A program made the translations under genes and the position numbers. Below are positions 1 through 9,057 of a stretch of DNA of 55,132 bases, in pieces. Location: NCBI GenBank assembly GCA_014860395.1, contig JACZJU010000084.1:1-55132 (forward strand), written 5' to 3'. The stretch comes from Burkholderiales bacterium (GTDB taxonomy: Bacteria > Pseudomonadota > Gammaproteobacteria > Burkholderiales > SG8-39). The notes beneath the pieces were generated by a model. It worked only from the letters and a program-made list of their open reading frames with translations, had not been told where the DNA came from and did not search any database. The number at the start of each line of letters is the position of its first letter. Position 1 is the first letter of the stretch.

Positions 1-383
1 TTGCCGTTGGTGCCGGTAATGGCGAGCACCTGCGCCACTGCACCCTGCCCCTGGCCGCTGCCCCGGCGCAGCGCCTGCGCGAAGAGCTCGATATCACCGA
101 CCACCGGCACGCCGCGCGCCGCAGCCGCGCGCACCTGCGCAGTCGCCAGCGGCACCCCCGGGCTGATGGCGATCAGATCGACATCGGCAAAGGACGCGTC
201 GCGATAGGCGCCGAGAACCAGATCCGCCTGCGGCAGGTGTTTGGCGAGCGCTGCCAGCGCCGGCGGATCGTCGCGCGTGTCGGCGACGCGCACACGCGCG
301 CCGCGGCGCGCGAGAAAGCGCGCCATCGACAGGCCGGTTTCGCCCAGACCCAGAACCAGCGCTTGTTTGCCTTGCGGATTCAT
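1..383 (-). CDS. murD: UDP-N-acetylmuramoylalanine--D-glutamate ligase, N-terminal part (cut by window edge)
   Basis: MurD adds D-glutamate to UDP-MurNAc-L-Ala in the cytoplasm during peptidoglycan precursor synthesis. Only about the first 127 residues are in the window. They start [17 protein letters not shown], a glycine-rich nucleotide-binding N-terminus, and end at the window edge inside the ATP-binding P-loop (ITGTNG). The ATG overlaps the mraY stop by 4 bp (ATGA), so the two are translationally coupled. Being next after mraY in a dcw cluster fits MurD. The rest of the gene lies to the left, outside the window. Confidence 0.9.
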   Translation of the reverse strand, partial: MNPQGKQALVLGLGETGLSMARFLARRGARVRVADTRDDPPALAALAKHLPQADLVLGAYRDASFADVDLIAISPGVPLATAQVRAAAARGVPVVGDIELFAQALRRGSGQGQGAVAQVLAITGTNG

Positions 384-1534
384 CTGAGCTTCAAGGTCGA
401 CAAGCCAAACAGGACCAGCATCATCGTGATGATCCAGAAACGCACGACGACCTGTGACTCCTTCCAGCCGGAGAGTTCGTAATGATGGTGCAGCGGCGCC
501 ATGCGGAAAATGCGCCTGCCCCCGCTCCACTTGAAATACAGCACCTGCACCATCACCGACAGCGTTTCGGCGACGAACACGCCGCCCATGATCAGCAGCA
601 CGATTTCCTGGCGCACGATCACGGCGACCGTGCCCAGGGCGGCGCCGATCGCGAGCGCGCCCACGTCGCCCATGAACACCTCGGCCGGATAGGCGTTGAA
701 CCAGAGAAAGCCCAGGCCGGCGCCCGCAAGCGCGCCGCAGAACACGGTCAGCTCGCCCGCCCCCGGGATATACGGCAGGAGCAGGTATTTCGAATACACC
801 GTATTGCCGGCAACGTAGGCAAAAATGCCCAGCGCCCCGGCGATCATCACCGCCGGCATGATCGCGAGCCCGTCCAGACCGTCGGTCAAATTGACCGCGT
901 TGCTGGTGCCAACGATGACAAAGTAGGTGAGCACGATAAATCCCCACACACCCAGCGGATAAGCGATGTTCTTGAAGAAAGGCAGGATCAGGTCGGCTTT
1001 GGGCGGCAGACTCATCGACAGGCCGCTGCCGACCCACGCGGTGAACAGATCGAAGATCTTGGCGCTGCTGGGCGAGGACACGGCGAACGCCAGGTACACT
1101 GCGGCGACCAGCCCGATCACGGACTGCCACAAGAACTTCTTCCTCGCCGACAATCCTTTCGGATTGCCCTCGACCACCTTGCGGTAGTCGTCGATCCAGC
1201 CGATGGTGCCGAAGCCCAGCGTCACCACCAGCACAGCCCAGAGGAAGCGGTTGGACAGATCGCCCCACAACAGCGTGGTGATGCCGATCGAAACCAGGAT
1301 CAGCGCTCCACCCATGGTGGGCGTACCCGCCTTGGTTAGATGGGACTGCGGGCCGTCGTTGCGCACCGACTGGCCGATCTTGTAGGCGGTCAGCTTGCGG
1401 ATCACCAGCGGCCCGGCGATGAAGGAAATCGCCAGCGCCGTGAGGCAGGCAAGCACTGCGCGCAGCGTGATATAGCTGAACACGTTGAACGCGCGAATGT
1501 CCTTGGCTAAATACTGAGCAAGCTCGAGCAGCAT
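380..1534 (-). CDS. mraY: phospho-N-acetylmuramoyl-pentapeptide-transferase
   Basis: This integral membrane enzyme transfers phospho-MurNAc-pentapeptide from UDP to undecaprenyl phosphate, making lipid I. It has 384 residues, slightly longer than the E. coli protein (about 360). The N-terminus ([21 protein letters not shown]) is family-like, and many hydrophobic helices follow. Visible conserved elements are the acidic WIDDYRKV segment, [22 protein letters not shown] and the C-terminal histidine-rich [11 protein letters not shown]. It overlaps murD by 4 bp. A 101-bp spacer separates it from murF upstream, the only sizeable gap inside this dcw cluster. Confidence 0.97.
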   Translation of the reverse strand: MLLELAQYLAKDIRAFNVFSYITLRAVLACLTALAISFIAGPLVIRKLTAYKIGQSVRNDGPQSHLTKAGTPTMGGALILVSIGITTLLWGDLSNRFLWAVLVVTLGFGTIGWIDDYRKVVEGNPKGLSARKKFLWQSVIGLVAAVYLAFAVSSPSSAKIFDLFTAWVGSGLSMSLPPKADLILPFFKNIAYPLGVWGFIVLTYFVIVGTSNAVNLTDGLDGLAIMPAVMIAGALGIFAYVAGNTVYSKYLLLPYIPGAGELTVFCGALAGAGLGFLWFNAYPAEVFMGDVGALAIGAALGTVAVIVRQEIVLLIMGGVFVAETLSVMVQVLYFKWSGGRRIFRMAPLHHHYELSGWKESQVVVRFWIITMMLVLFGLSTLKLR

Positions 1535-1635
1535 CAGCGTCTCCCGACAGCGCTACGGCAGTGGCTAGGTATGCGCGAGAGCGTCAAGGCTAAGCACTTG
1601 AGCGAGCGCTTCCCGCGGTCGAGCTCGAGCGGCAT

Positions 1636-3018
1636 CTAGTGTCCTCCTGCCGGTGCGCCGGTGAGCGCCTGCACCACGCGCTCCATGCGCATGAAACGCG
1701 AGCCCTTCACCAGCACGGTCACACCCTGCGCAAGACCGCGCTCGAGTTCGGACAGAAGCGCGTCGATATCAGCGTAGTGCCGCGCACCTTCGCCGAACGC
1801 CACCGCCGCAGGCTTGCTGGCCTCCCCGAGGAGGTACAGGCGGTCGATGCCGCACCCGCGCGCGTGACCGCCGATTTCGGCGTGGAAGGCCGCGCCCTGC
1901 GCACCGACCTCGCCCATGTCGCCGAGCACGAGAAATTTCCTGCCGGCGGCGCGCGCGAGCACCTCGATCGCGGCGACGACCGAATCCGGATTGGCGTTGT
2001 AGGTATCGTCGAGAACGATGGCGCCGTGCCTGCCGTCCTTCTTCTGCAACCTCCCCTGCACCGGGTGAAATGCGGAAAGCCCGCGCGCGATCGCGTCCAA
2101 CCCGACGCCTGCGGCCGCGGCCGCCGCGGCCGCAGCCAGGGCGTTGCGCACGTTGTGCACTCCAGCTGCCTGCAAGCTGACCGGCACCTCCCTTTGCGTC
2201 ACGCGCAGTACAATTTCACTGCCGAAATCGCGCAGCGCGTAGCGGCCGCTCACGGCGGCCGGCCGCTCGATGCCGAAGTCCAGCACCCGCCGCGGCGCGC
2301 TTACGCCGCGCCAATAATCAGCGTAGGCGTCGTCCGCGTTGATCACCGCCACCCCGTCCGCGGGCAGGGCCGAGAACACCGCGCCGTGCTCATGCGCAAC
2401 ATCCTCGACGCTATGCATGAACTCCTGATGCTCGCGCTGGGCGTTGTTCACCAGCGCCACGGTAGGCTGCGCGATGCCGGCGAGGTAAGCGGTTTCCCCC
2501 GCGTGATTCATGCCCAGTTCCACCACGGCGCAGGTGTGCTGCGCGCGCAGCCCCAGCAGCGTCAGCGGCACGCCGATGTCGTTGTTGAGGTTGCCCGGCG
2601 TTGCGTACGCGCGCCCGGGGCCCGCGTGTTCGGTCAGGATGGCGGCGATCATTTCCTTCACCGTGGTCTTGCCGTTAGAGCCGGTCACCGCGATCAGCGG
2701 CAACGTGAATTTGCCGCGCCAGTAGGCCGCCAGCCTGCCCAAGCCCAGGCGCGTATCGTCGACGATGAGCAGCGGCAGCGGCGTATCGCCAGAAGCAGCC
2801 GCCGCTCGCCGGTCGACCATTGCCGCGGCCGCGCCGCGCGCGCTCGCCGCGGCAAGGTATTCATGGCCGTCGAAGCGCTCGCCGCGCAGCGCCACGAACA
2901 ACGCACCCTCGGCCAGCGTACGCGTGTCGCTGCATACAGCGGCGAAACGCGCGTTTGCCCCGCGCGCTTCGCCCCCGGCAGCCTGCGCCGCTTCACGCAT
3001 GTCCATCATCGCTTCCAT
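1636..3018 (-). CDS. murF: UDP-N-acetylmuramoyl-tripeptide--D-alanyl-D-alanine ligase
   Basis: MurF adds D-Ala-D-Ala to UDP-MurNAc-tripeptide, the last cytoplasmic step of pentapeptide synthesis. It has 460 residues, normal for the family. Domains in order are an N-terminal UMAG-binding domain with CSDTRTL near residue 30, a central ATPase domain with the P-loop TGSNGKTT (residues 112-119), and a C-terminal Mur ligase domain (DDTYNANPDS, LGDMGEVG). The start overlaps the end of murE by 13 bp. In-frame ATGs a few codons later are possible alternatives. An alanine-rich run before GVGLDAI lies between the central and C-terminal parts. Confidence 0.96.
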   Translation of the reverse strand: MEAMMDMREAAQAAGGEARGANARFAAVCSDTRTLAEGALFVALRGERFDGHEYLAAASARGAAAAMVDRRAAAASGDTPLPLLIVDDTRLGLGRLAAYWRGKFTLPLIAVTGSNGKTTVKEMIAAILTEHAGPGRAYATPGNLNNDIGVPLTLLGLRAQHTCAVVELGMNHAGETAYLAGIAQPTVALVNNAQREHQEFMHSVEDVAHEHGAVFSALPADGVAVINADDAYADYWRGVSAPRRVLDFGIERPAAVSGRYALRDFGSEIVLRVTQREVPVSLQAAGVHNVRNALAAAAAAAAAGVGLDAIARGLSAFHPVQGRLQKKDGRHGAIVLDDTYNANPDSVVAAIEVLARAAGRKFLVLGDMGEVGAQGAAFHAEIGGHARGCGIDRLYLLGEASKPAAVAFGEGARHYADIDALLSELERGLAQGVTVLVKGSRFMRMERVVQALTGAPAGGH

Positions 3019-4514
3019 GCCGCGAGCGCCTCCGCAGCCACTACCGCGTCCGAAAATGGAATGCGCTGACCTGCGCTCTCCTGGTAATCCTCGTGACCCT
3101 TGCCGGCGATCAGCACCACGTCATCCGCGCCGGCGGCGCTGATTGCAGCGGCAATCGCTTCGCGCCGGTCGGCGATGACCAGCGGCGGTTGCCCGGTTCC
3201 GGCCTCGGCGAGAACGCCTTCGAGTATGTCGGTGATGATCGCCATCGGCTCCTCGCCGCGCGGATTGTCGCTGGTCAGCAACACCTGGTCGGCATTGCGC
3301 GCCGCAATCGCACCCATCAGCGAACGCTTGCCGCGGTCGCGCTCGCCGCCGCAGCCAAAGACACATACGAGCCGGCCGCGGCCTGCGTCGGCCAGCGGGC
3401 GCAGGCTGATCAGCGCCTCCTCCAGCGCATCCGGGCTGTGGGCGTAATCGACCACAGCGCGCGGCCTGCCCGCGCCGCCCAGAGTCTGCATGCGCCCGGA
3501 CGGGGAGGTCAGCGCCGCCACGGCCGATACTGCCTGCTCCAGCGCAACTCCGGCGCCGAGCAGCACGCCCAGCACGCCCAGCAGGTTGGACACGTTGAAG
3601 CGACCGTGCAGAGCGCTTTTCACTTCTGCCCGCCCCCACGAACTCACCAAGCCGAACACCAAGCCTTCCTGAGTCAGCCTGATGTTCTCGGCTTCCAGGG
3701 AGTACTCCAGTCCGGCGGCGCTGGCGACGCCGGCATGGGCGCTGTATCCGGCGCACGCGACTTTGCTGCCGGCGAGCTTTTGCGCGATACGCACACCGAG
3801 CACATCGTCCATGTTGAGCACCGCGCCTGAGAGCCCGGGGGCATCGAACAACTGCGCCTTCGCCGCGGCGTAACGCTCCATGTCGCCGTGATAGTCCAGG
3901 TGATCGCGGGAGAGATTCGTAAGCAGCGCCACATCGAATTGGGCGCCGTTGACCCGGCCCTGGTCCAGGCCGACGGAGGACACTTCCATCACCACGCCCT
4001 GCGCGCCCGAGCGCAGAAACCCGGCCAGTTGCCGATGCAGTTCGATTGCGTCGGGCGTGGTATTGATCGACGGCACGAGTTTTTCGGCTGGAAAACCGCT
4101 GCCGAGCGTGCCGATTACCGCGGTTTTGCGTCCCAGCGCATTGAATGCCTGTGCGATCCACTGGCTGCAGGAGGTCTTGCCGTTGGTGCCGGTAACGCCG
4201 GCCAGCCACAGATTTTCCGAAGGACGGCCGTAAACTTCGTGGGCGATATAGCCGGCCAGAGCGCGCAGGCCATCCACTGCGATATTGGGCACGCGCCAGG
4301 CCTCGTTCCAGGAAAAGCCCTCGCGCTCCCACAGCACCGCGCCGGCGCCGCGTACGATGGCGTCGGCGATGTAGCGCCTGCCGTCCGTATTCGCGCCCGG
4401 ATAGGCGACGAACGTGTCGCCCGCGCGCAGAGCCCGGCTGTCGGCGCTGAGTCCGCCAATATTCACGCCCTGGCGCTGCAACTGGATCAGGATGCCGGTC
4501 GCTGTCTTAATCAC
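3006..4514 (-). CDS. murE: UDP-N-acetylmuramoyl-tripeptide synthetase, meso-DAP type
   Basis: MurE adds the third residue of the peptidoglycan stem peptide. It has 502 residues with the P-loop GVTGTNGKT at 106-114. The substrate-discriminating motif DNPR at 416-419 indicates meso-diaminopimelate rather than lysine. Other Mur-ligase landmarks are INTTPD, MEVSSVGL, DYAHSPDAL and GCGGERDRGKR. The start codon is GTG, 32 bp downstream of the ftsI stop, and the Shine-Dalgarno is weak. It overlaps murF by 13 bp. The standard dcw position supports the call. Confidence 0.97.
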   Translation of the reverse strand: MIKTATGILIQLQRQGVNIGGLSADSRALRAGDTFVAYPGANTDGRRYIADAIVRGAGAVLWEREGFSWNEAWRVPNIAVDGLRALAGYIAHEVYGRPSENLWLAGVTGTNGKTSCSQWIAQAFNALGRKTAVIGTLGSGFPAEKLVPSINTTPDAIELHRQLAGFLRSGAQGVVMEVSSVGLDQGRVNGAQFDVALLTNLSRDHLDYHGDMERYAAAKAQLFDAPGLSGAVLNMDDVLGVRIAQKLAGSKVACAGYSAHAGVASAAGLEYSLEAENIRLTQEGLVFGLVSSWGRAEVKSALHGRFNVSNLLGVLGVLLGAGVALEQAVSAVAALTSPSGRMQTLGGAGRPRAVVDYAHSPDALEEALISLRPLADAGRGRLVCVFGCGGERDRGKRSLMGAIAARNADQVLLTSDNPRGEEPMAIITDILEGVLAEAGTGQPPLVIADRREAIAAAISAAGADDVVLIAGKGHEDYQESAGQRIPFSDAVVAAEALAAWKR

Positions 4515-4546
4515 GGCGTAGCTCGTTGCGCGTTGCGTGCGTCATT

Positions 4547-6280
4547 TCAGACACTTTCCTTGATCTCGGAACCCTCGGGCGGCAGCTCCAGCGGTTTGAG
4601 CGGAGCGTCCGGCGGCACACCCAGCATGCGCAGCGCCCCGCCCATTACGGCGGAAAATACCGGCGCCGCCACCACGCCGCCGTAGTACTGTCCGGAGCCG
4701 GCGTAGGGTTCATCCAGCATCACCGCGATGACCAGTCTGGGATCGGAGGCTGGCGCGAGACCGACGAAAGAGGACACATACTTGTGCTCGGCGTAGCCGC
4801 CGTTCTCTTCCTTGTGCGCGGTACCGGTCTTGCCCGCCACGCGATAGCCCATCACGCGCGCCCTGGGCGCGGTGCCGCCGGGCTGCACTGCCAGCTCAAG
4901 CATGTCGCGCAGTTTATGCGCGGTGGCCGCAGAGATAACCTGCTCGCCGGCGGGAGGGGTGTCGACCCGCAGCAGCGACAGCGGCATCAGCTCGCCGTCA
5001 TGCGCAAAAATGGTATAGGCGTGCGCCAGTTGCAGCAGCGAAACGGAGATGCCGTGGCCGTAAGCCATGGTGGCCTGCTCGATCGGGCGCCAGGTCTTGT
5101 ACGCGCGCAACTTGCCGGCGGCCTCGCCCGGAAAACCCACCCGCGGCGGGCTGCCGAAGCCGACCTCGTCGAACATCGCCCACATCGATTCCGCCGACAG
5201 ACCGAGCGCAATCTTGGCCGCGCCGACATTGCTTGAGCGCTGGATCACCTGCGCCACGGTCATGTCGCCGAAGCGGTGCGCATCGTGGATGACTGCCCTG
5301 CCTATGCTCATGCTGCCGCCGGCGGTCGCGATCATCGTCGCCGGCGTTACTTTTCCCTGCTCGATGGCGGCAGCCACGGTAAAGGGCTTGAGGGTGGAAC
5401 CCGGCTCGAAGGTGTCGGTAATGACGCGATTGCGCAATTGCGCGCCGGACAATTGGCTGCGGTTGTTGGGGTTGTAGGTCGGCAGGTTGGCGAGCGCCAG
5501 CACCTCGCCGGTCTTGGCGTCGAGCACGACAATCGCGCCTGCCTTGGCTTTGCTGCTATTTACGGCGAGTTTCAGCTGTGAGAAAGCCAGGTTCTGCAAT
5601 CTCGCATCCAGCGCCAGCACCAGATCGCGGCCGTTCTGCGCCTCCCGGATCGATTCCGTATCCTCGACGATCTGTCCGAGGCGATCCTTGATCACCCGCC
5701 GGCTGCCGGACTTGCCGCCGAGCGTGGACTGAAAGGCGAGTTCAATGCCCTCCTGCCCGACATCGTCCGCGCCGGTGAAGCCGAGCACCTGCGCCATCAC
5801 GTCCCCGCCGGGGTAATAGCGACGATACTCGCGGTCCTGGAACAGGCCGGCTATGCGCAGTTCGCTTACACGCTCGGCGACTTCCGGTGGAATCTGGCGC
5901 TTGAGGTAGACGAACCCCGTGGCGTCGTTCAGGCGCTTGTCGATTTCCCGCGGCGACATTTCCAGCAGGGCCGCGAGCTTGTCACGTTGCCGCGACGAAT
6001 ATTGCACCTCTTCCGGGATCGCCCATACCGACTTGACCGGCGTGCTGATCGCGAGTGCCTCGCCGTGGCGGTCGGTGATCTTGCCGCGATTGGCGCTGAT
6101 CTCGAGCACGCGGCTATAGCGCGACTCGCCTTTTTGCTGCAGGAAATCGTTGTTCAGACCCTGCAGGTACACGGCACGGCCCGCGAGCACGAGAAAGCCG
6201 CCGGCAATCAGCACCAGCAGCAGGCGCGAGCGCCACAACGGCAGGTGCAGCGCGAGCACCGGACTGGTGGCGTAGTTCAT
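4547..6280 (-). CDS. ftsI: peptidoglycan D,D-transpeptidase FtsI (PBP3)
   Basis: FtsI is the septal class B penicillin-binding protein that cross-links peptidoglycan at the divisome. With the ATG at 6280 it has 577 residues: a short cytoplasmic tail, one membrane helix (about residues 18-36), a pedestal domain and a transpeptidase domain. All three active-site motifs are present: S295-T-L-K298, S349-S-N351 and K484-T-G486. The start was chosen because it gives a 4-bp ATGA overlap with ftsL and places the membrane helix normally. A frame-compatible extension upstream would run through ftsL and is low-complexity, so it was rejected. Confidence 0.96.
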   Translation of the reverse strand: MNYATSPVLALHLPLWRSRLLLVLIAGGFLVLAGRAVYLQGLNNDFLQQKGESRYSRVLEISANRGKITDRHGEALAISTPVKSVWAIPEEVQYSSRQRDKLAALLEMSPREIDKRLNDATGFVYLKRQIPPEVAERVSELRIAGLFQDREYRRYYPGGDVMAQVLGFTGADDVGQEGIELAFQSTLGGKSGSRRVIKDRLGQIVEDTESIREAQNGRDLVLALDARLQNLAFSQLKLAVNSSKAKAGAIVVLDAKTGEVLALANLPTYNPNNRSQLSGAQLRNRVITDTFEPGSTLKPFTVAAAIEQGKVTPATMIATAGGSMSIGRAVIHDAHRFGDMTVAQVIQRSSNVGAAKIALGLSAESMWAMFDEVGFGSPPRVGFPGEAAGKLRAYKTWRPIEQATMAYGHGISVSLLQLAHAYTIFAHDGELMPLSLLRVDTPPAGEQVISAATAHKLRDMLELAVQPGGTAPRARVMGYRVAGKTGTAHKEENGGYAEHKYVSSFVGLAPASDPRLVIAVMLDEPYAGSGQYYGGVVAAPVFSAVMGGALRMLGVPPDAPLKPLELPPEGSEIKESV

Positions 6281-6561
6281 CGACTCGTCTCCGCCGCCGC
6301 CGCGGGCAGTACCACCTGGGTGCGCTTCGCATCGGGCACGCTCATGTGCAAGCGTTCGCGCGCGAGCTTCTCGACGCGCGCATGCATCGCCCAGGTGCTT
6401 TGCTCGAGCTGCAGCTGCCCCCATTCGACATCGATCTGCTTGGCCAGATTTTGCTCGTGCTCGAGCTCGGCGAAGAGCTTTCTCGCCTTGTGTTGCGAGG
6501 TCACCAGGCCGAGGGCGCAGGCGGTGAGCAGCGCGAGCAGAATGAGGTTGATCCGAGCCAA
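6277..6561 (-). CDS. ftsL: cell division protein FtsL
   Basis: FtsL is a small bitopic divisome protein of the FtsQLB complex that regulates FtsWI. It has 94 residues. A TTG start gives MARINLILLALLTACALGLV, a short basic N-terminus and a single membrane helix. A coiled-coil-like periplasmic stretch rich in Glu, Gln and Leu follows (HKARKLFAELEHEQN). FtsL sequences are poorly conserved, so the call rests on size, topology and its place between rsmH and ftsI. The start lies one base after the rsmH stop, and the end overlaps ftsI by 4 bp. Confidence 0.92.
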   Translation of the reverse strand: MARINLILLALLTACALGLVTSQHKARKLFAELEHEQNLAKQIDVEWGQLQLEQSTWAMHARVEKLARERLHMSVPDAKRTQVVLPAAAAETSR

Positions 6562-6562
6562 T

Positions 6563-7540
6563 TCAGACCCCGGTGCGTTCTGCGACGCGCAGGGTTGCGC
6601 TGCGCGCTCGCGGATTGGCCGCTATCTCTTCGGACGACGCTCGCACTGCCTTGCCGATCAAACGCAGCCGCGCCTGCGGAAGCTCGCGCTCGCGCAGCGG
6701 CAGACGTATCGGCACGTCGGCGTGCGCGCAATCGCGCATGAAGCGTTTTACGATGCGGTCCTCGAGCGAATGGAAGCTGATCACCGCGAGGCGCGCGCCC
6801 GGATTCAGCAGTTCGAGGATTTGCGGCAGGGCTAACGACAACTGCGCAAGCTCCTGATTGAGGTAAATCCGTACAGCCTGGAAGGTGCGCGTCGCCGGGT
6901 CCTTGTTTTTTTCCCGCGTGCGGACGGCCGCACCCACGATATCGGCAAGTTGCCCTGTGGTGACAATTGGTTCTCTTTGCCTAGCAGCAACAATCGCCTT
7001 TGCAATCTGTTTAGCAAACCGTTCTTCACCATAGTCGCGGATCACCTCCCTGATCTCGGCTTCACTGGCCGTTTCCAGCCACTTTGCGGCGGTTTGCCCC
7101 CGGCTCGTGTCCATGCGCATATCGAGCGGGCCGTCGCGGCGGAAACTGAAGCCGCGCGCGGCGTCGTCGAGTTGCGGCGAGGACACCCCCAGGTCGAGCA
7201 GCACCCCATCCACACCCTCCAGGCCGAGGCGCGCGAGCACGTCGGCCAGGTCGGCGAAGCTCGAATGCACCATGCAAAAACGAGCGTCGCCTATTCTTGT
7301 TGCGGCCGCGACCGCCTGCGGATCGCGGTCGAGCGCGATCAGGCGCCCGTGCGCACCCAGCCGATCGAGGATCAGGCGGCTGTGTCCGCCGCGCCCGAAA
7401 GTCGCATCGACATAGATCCCCTCTGCACGCCTCGAATCCGCACGCACTGCCAAAGCATCGACCGCCTCCTGCAGCAACACCGTCTTGTGCGAGTCTTGCG
7501 CCACAACGGCGCCCGCGTCCTCAGCCCCAAAAGCGCTCAC
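6563..7540 (-). CDS. rsmH: 16S rRNA (cytosine1402-N4)-methyltransferase
   Basis: RsmH (MraW) is a SAM-dependent methyltransferase that N4-methylates C1402 in the ribosomal P site. It has 325 residues from a GTG start. The early sequence contains [14 protein letters not shown] and the SAM motif [10 protein letters not shown] (from D45). The catalytic region includes [22 protein letters not shown], and the C-terminus contains [14 protein letters not shown]. The GTG was chosen because it overlaps the mraZ TGA (GTGA) and gives a normal length. An ATG 84 bp further upstream would lie inside mraZ. Confidence 0.94.
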   Translation of the reverse strand: MSAFGAEDAGAVVAQDSHKTVLLQEAVDALAVRADSRRAEGIYVDATFGRGGHSRLILDRLGAHGRLIALDRDPQAVAAATRIGDARFCMVHSSFADLADVLARLGLEGVDGVLLDLGVSSPQLDDAARGFSFRRDGPLDMRMDTSRGQTAAKWLETASEAEIREVIRDYGEERFAKQIAKAIVAARQREPIVTTGQLADIVGAAVRTREKNKDPATRTFQAVRIYLNQELAQLSLALPQILELLNPGARLAVISFHSLEDRIVKRFMRDCAHADVPIRLPLRERELPQARLRLIGKAVRASSEEIAANPRARSATLRVAERTGV

Positions 7541-7980
7541 AGAGCAAAATCTTCCATCCCCGCCGGCAGCTGGGTCTGCGCCGTCAATAGCTGCAATTGT
7601 TTTTCCCAGGTGTCCCGATTCCATATCTCGAAATGGCTGCCCTGCCCGACCAGCATCACCTGTTTTTCCAGGGCGGCGAATTTGCGCAGTTCAGGCGAGA
7701 TCAGTACGCGCCAGGCGGCGTCGATTTCGACTTCCTCGGCGAAGCCCACGAGCAGGCGCTTCCACACGGAGAAGCGCGCATCGAGCGCGGGGAAACCCAT
7801 GACACGTGCGCGTATCGGTTCCCAGGCGCTCGCCGGGTAGAGCAGCAGGCAGCCGTCGGGGTGAGCAGTGAGCACGAGACTGGGAGGGGGGGACTTCTGC
7901 AGCAGCGCGTCACGATGGCGCGAAGGAACGGTAAGGCGTCCCTTGGCATCGAGGCTTAAGGCTGCCGCACCCTGAAACAT
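7537..7980 (-). CDS. mraZ: transcriptional regulator MraZ
   Basis: MraZ is a small ring-forming DNA-binding protein with two AbrB-like SpoVT domains. It represses the dcw cluster, including its own promoter. It has 147 residues starting [20 protein letters not shown], with the family DAKGR signature at residues 11-15. The second repeat is around [11 protein letters not shown] and ISPELRKFA. The ATG at 7980 follows a good Shine-Dalgarno (GAAGGGGAT). An in-frame ATG 45 bp upstream falls inside an operator box and was rejected. It is first in the cluster and overlaps rsmH. Confidence 0.95.
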   Translation of the reverse strand: MFQGAAALSLDAKGRLTVPSRHRDALLQKSPPPSLVLTAHPDGCLLLYPASAWEPIRARVMGFPALDARFSVWKRLLVGFAEEVEIDAAWRVLISPELRKFAALEKQVMLVGQGSHFEIWNRDTWEKQLQLLTAQTQLPAGMEDFAL

Positions 7981-8019
7981 TGCATCCCCTTCTTCGGTGT
8001 AGGAGGCTAGTGTGGAAAA

Positions 8020-8054
8020 TCCCATAATTTCCCACTAAAAGCTACTATTCCCCA
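8020..8054 (-). promoter_or_regulatory. MraZ operator: three TGGGR boxes
   Basis: On the minus strand three TGGG(G/A) boxes lie at 8054-8050, 8034-8030 and 8024-8020. Their starts are 20 and 10 bp apart, so all lie on the same face of the helix. MraZ operators are known to consist of TGGGN-type repeats at 10-bp spacing between the dcw promoter and mraZ. Here the 10-bp slot at 8044-8040 lacks a box. The boxes lie just downstream of the predicted -10, a position suited to autorepression. Confidence 0.75.
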
Positions 8055-8082
8055 CTTTAGAGGAGTTAATTGCCTAGGTCAA
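8054..8082 (-). promoter_or_regulatory. dcw cluster promoter (sigma70-like)
   Basis: On the minus strand TTGACC (8082-8077) is followed after exactly 17 bp by TAAAGT (8059-8054), a plausible -35/-10 pair. It lies about 75 bp upstream of the mraZ start and abuts the MraZ boxes. No transcription start has been mapped. Confidence 0.6.
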
Positions 8083-8343
8083 GGACTCAATCAAAGATTT
8101 TTCCAATTAGGACAAAGACTTAAAAGCGATTCTATCAGTGATTCTGTAAATTATATATTTCTTAAAAAACAATAAGATAAAATATACATCGAAAGTGAAA
8201 TATCAACAAATGGGCGCGCATGCGCTCCTGCTTTCCCACCCGGACGCACGCGCCGCAGCATGCGTTGCCACCCACCGCGGGCGCAGGCTCTCGATCTGGA
8301 TGAATTCGCGCCGCGCACGCCCTGCTCCTATACCGCATTCGCC
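8083..8343. other. intergenic region between divergent mraZ and rutE-like gene
   Basis: The left part of this spacer (about 8085-8200) is much more A+T-rich than the rest of the window, with several A and T tracts. This is typical of an upstream promoter region. The right part returns to normal composition. I see no gene, repeat or RNA in it. Confidence 0.6.
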
Positions 8344-8349
8344 TATAAT
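8344..8349 (+). promoter_or_regulatory. -10 hexamer TATAAT
   Basis: A perfect TATAAT lies 28 bp upstream of the ATG of the rutE-like gene. No convincing -35 hexamer is seen at 16-18 bp spacing, so this is only a probable promoter element. Confidence 0.4.
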
Positions 8350-8376
8350 CGGTTTTTCACAAGGCAGAAGACAGCT

Positions 8377-8973
8377 ATGACGATGCTCAGCCCCGAAGAC
8401 ATGGATTTGATTTTCCGCAATGCCCGCACCCAGAACGGCTGGCAGCCGAAGGCGGTGAGCGACGCGCAATTGCGCGAGCTCTACGATCTGATGAAATGGG
8501 CGCCGACCACCATGAACACCAACCCGGCGCGCATACTGTTCCTGCGCAGCCCCGCGGCGAAGGAGCGTTTGAAGCCGGCGCTCAGCCCGGGCAACGTGGA
8601 CAAGACCATGGCGGCGCCAGCGACCGCCATCATCGCTTACGACACCGAGTTCTACGAACTGTTGCCGAAACTTTTCCCGCACAATCAAGACGCGCGAGGC
8701 ATATTCGCAGGTGAGGAGAAGAAGGCGAGCACAGAGAAGATTGCATTTCGCAACGGCTCGATGCAGGGCGGCTATTTCATCCTCGCCGCGCGCTCGATAG
8801 GTCTGGACTGCGGACCGATGTCCGGCTTCGACAACGCCAAGGTGGACGCGGAGTTTTTCGCCGGCACCGGCATCAAGTCGAACTTCCTTTGCAACCTCGG
8901 CTACGGCGAGCCAGCGAAAGTGATGCCGCGCAATCCGCGCCCGGCGTTCGACGAGGTATGCAAGCTGCTGTAA
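8377..8973 (+). CDS. nitroreductase family protein, RutE/malonic-semialdehyde-reductase type
   Basis: A flavin-dependent nitroreductase-fold enzyme of 198 residues. It resembles the RutE/HadB subgroup, which in E. coli reduces malonic semialdehyde to 3-hydroxypropionate after pyrimidine breakdown. Supporting segments are an N-terminal FMN-contact region (MKWAPTTMNTNPARILFL), the central RNGSMQGGYFILAARSIGLDCGPMSGFD and the C-terminal NLGYGEP. The ATG at 8377 was chosen because the sequence before it is not family-like and a TATAAT lies just upstream. No other rut genes are nearby, so its role may be general: quinone, enal or semialdehyde reduction. Confidence 0.85.
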   Translation: MTMLSPEDMDLIFRNARTQNGWQPKAVSDAQLRELYDLMKWAPTTMNTNPARILFLRSPAAKERLKPALSPGNVDKTMAAPATAIIAYDTEFYELLPKLFPHNQDARGIFAGEEKKASTEKIAFRNGSMQGGYFILAARSIGLDCGPMSGFDNAKVDAEFFAGTGIKSNFLCNLGYGEPAKVMPRNPRPAFDEVCKLL

Positions 8974-9057
8974 CGGAAACGGTATGACATCCGCGGTCAC
9001 CAGCGAACGACCCGCCGTGTCCGGATCGGCGGCAGCGCCGAAAGAGCGGATCGCGCC

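Noticed and set aside
1535..1635. Internal promoter in the mraY-murF gap
   Set aside because: A TTGACG occurs on the minus strand, but no acceptable -10 follows at 16-18 bp.
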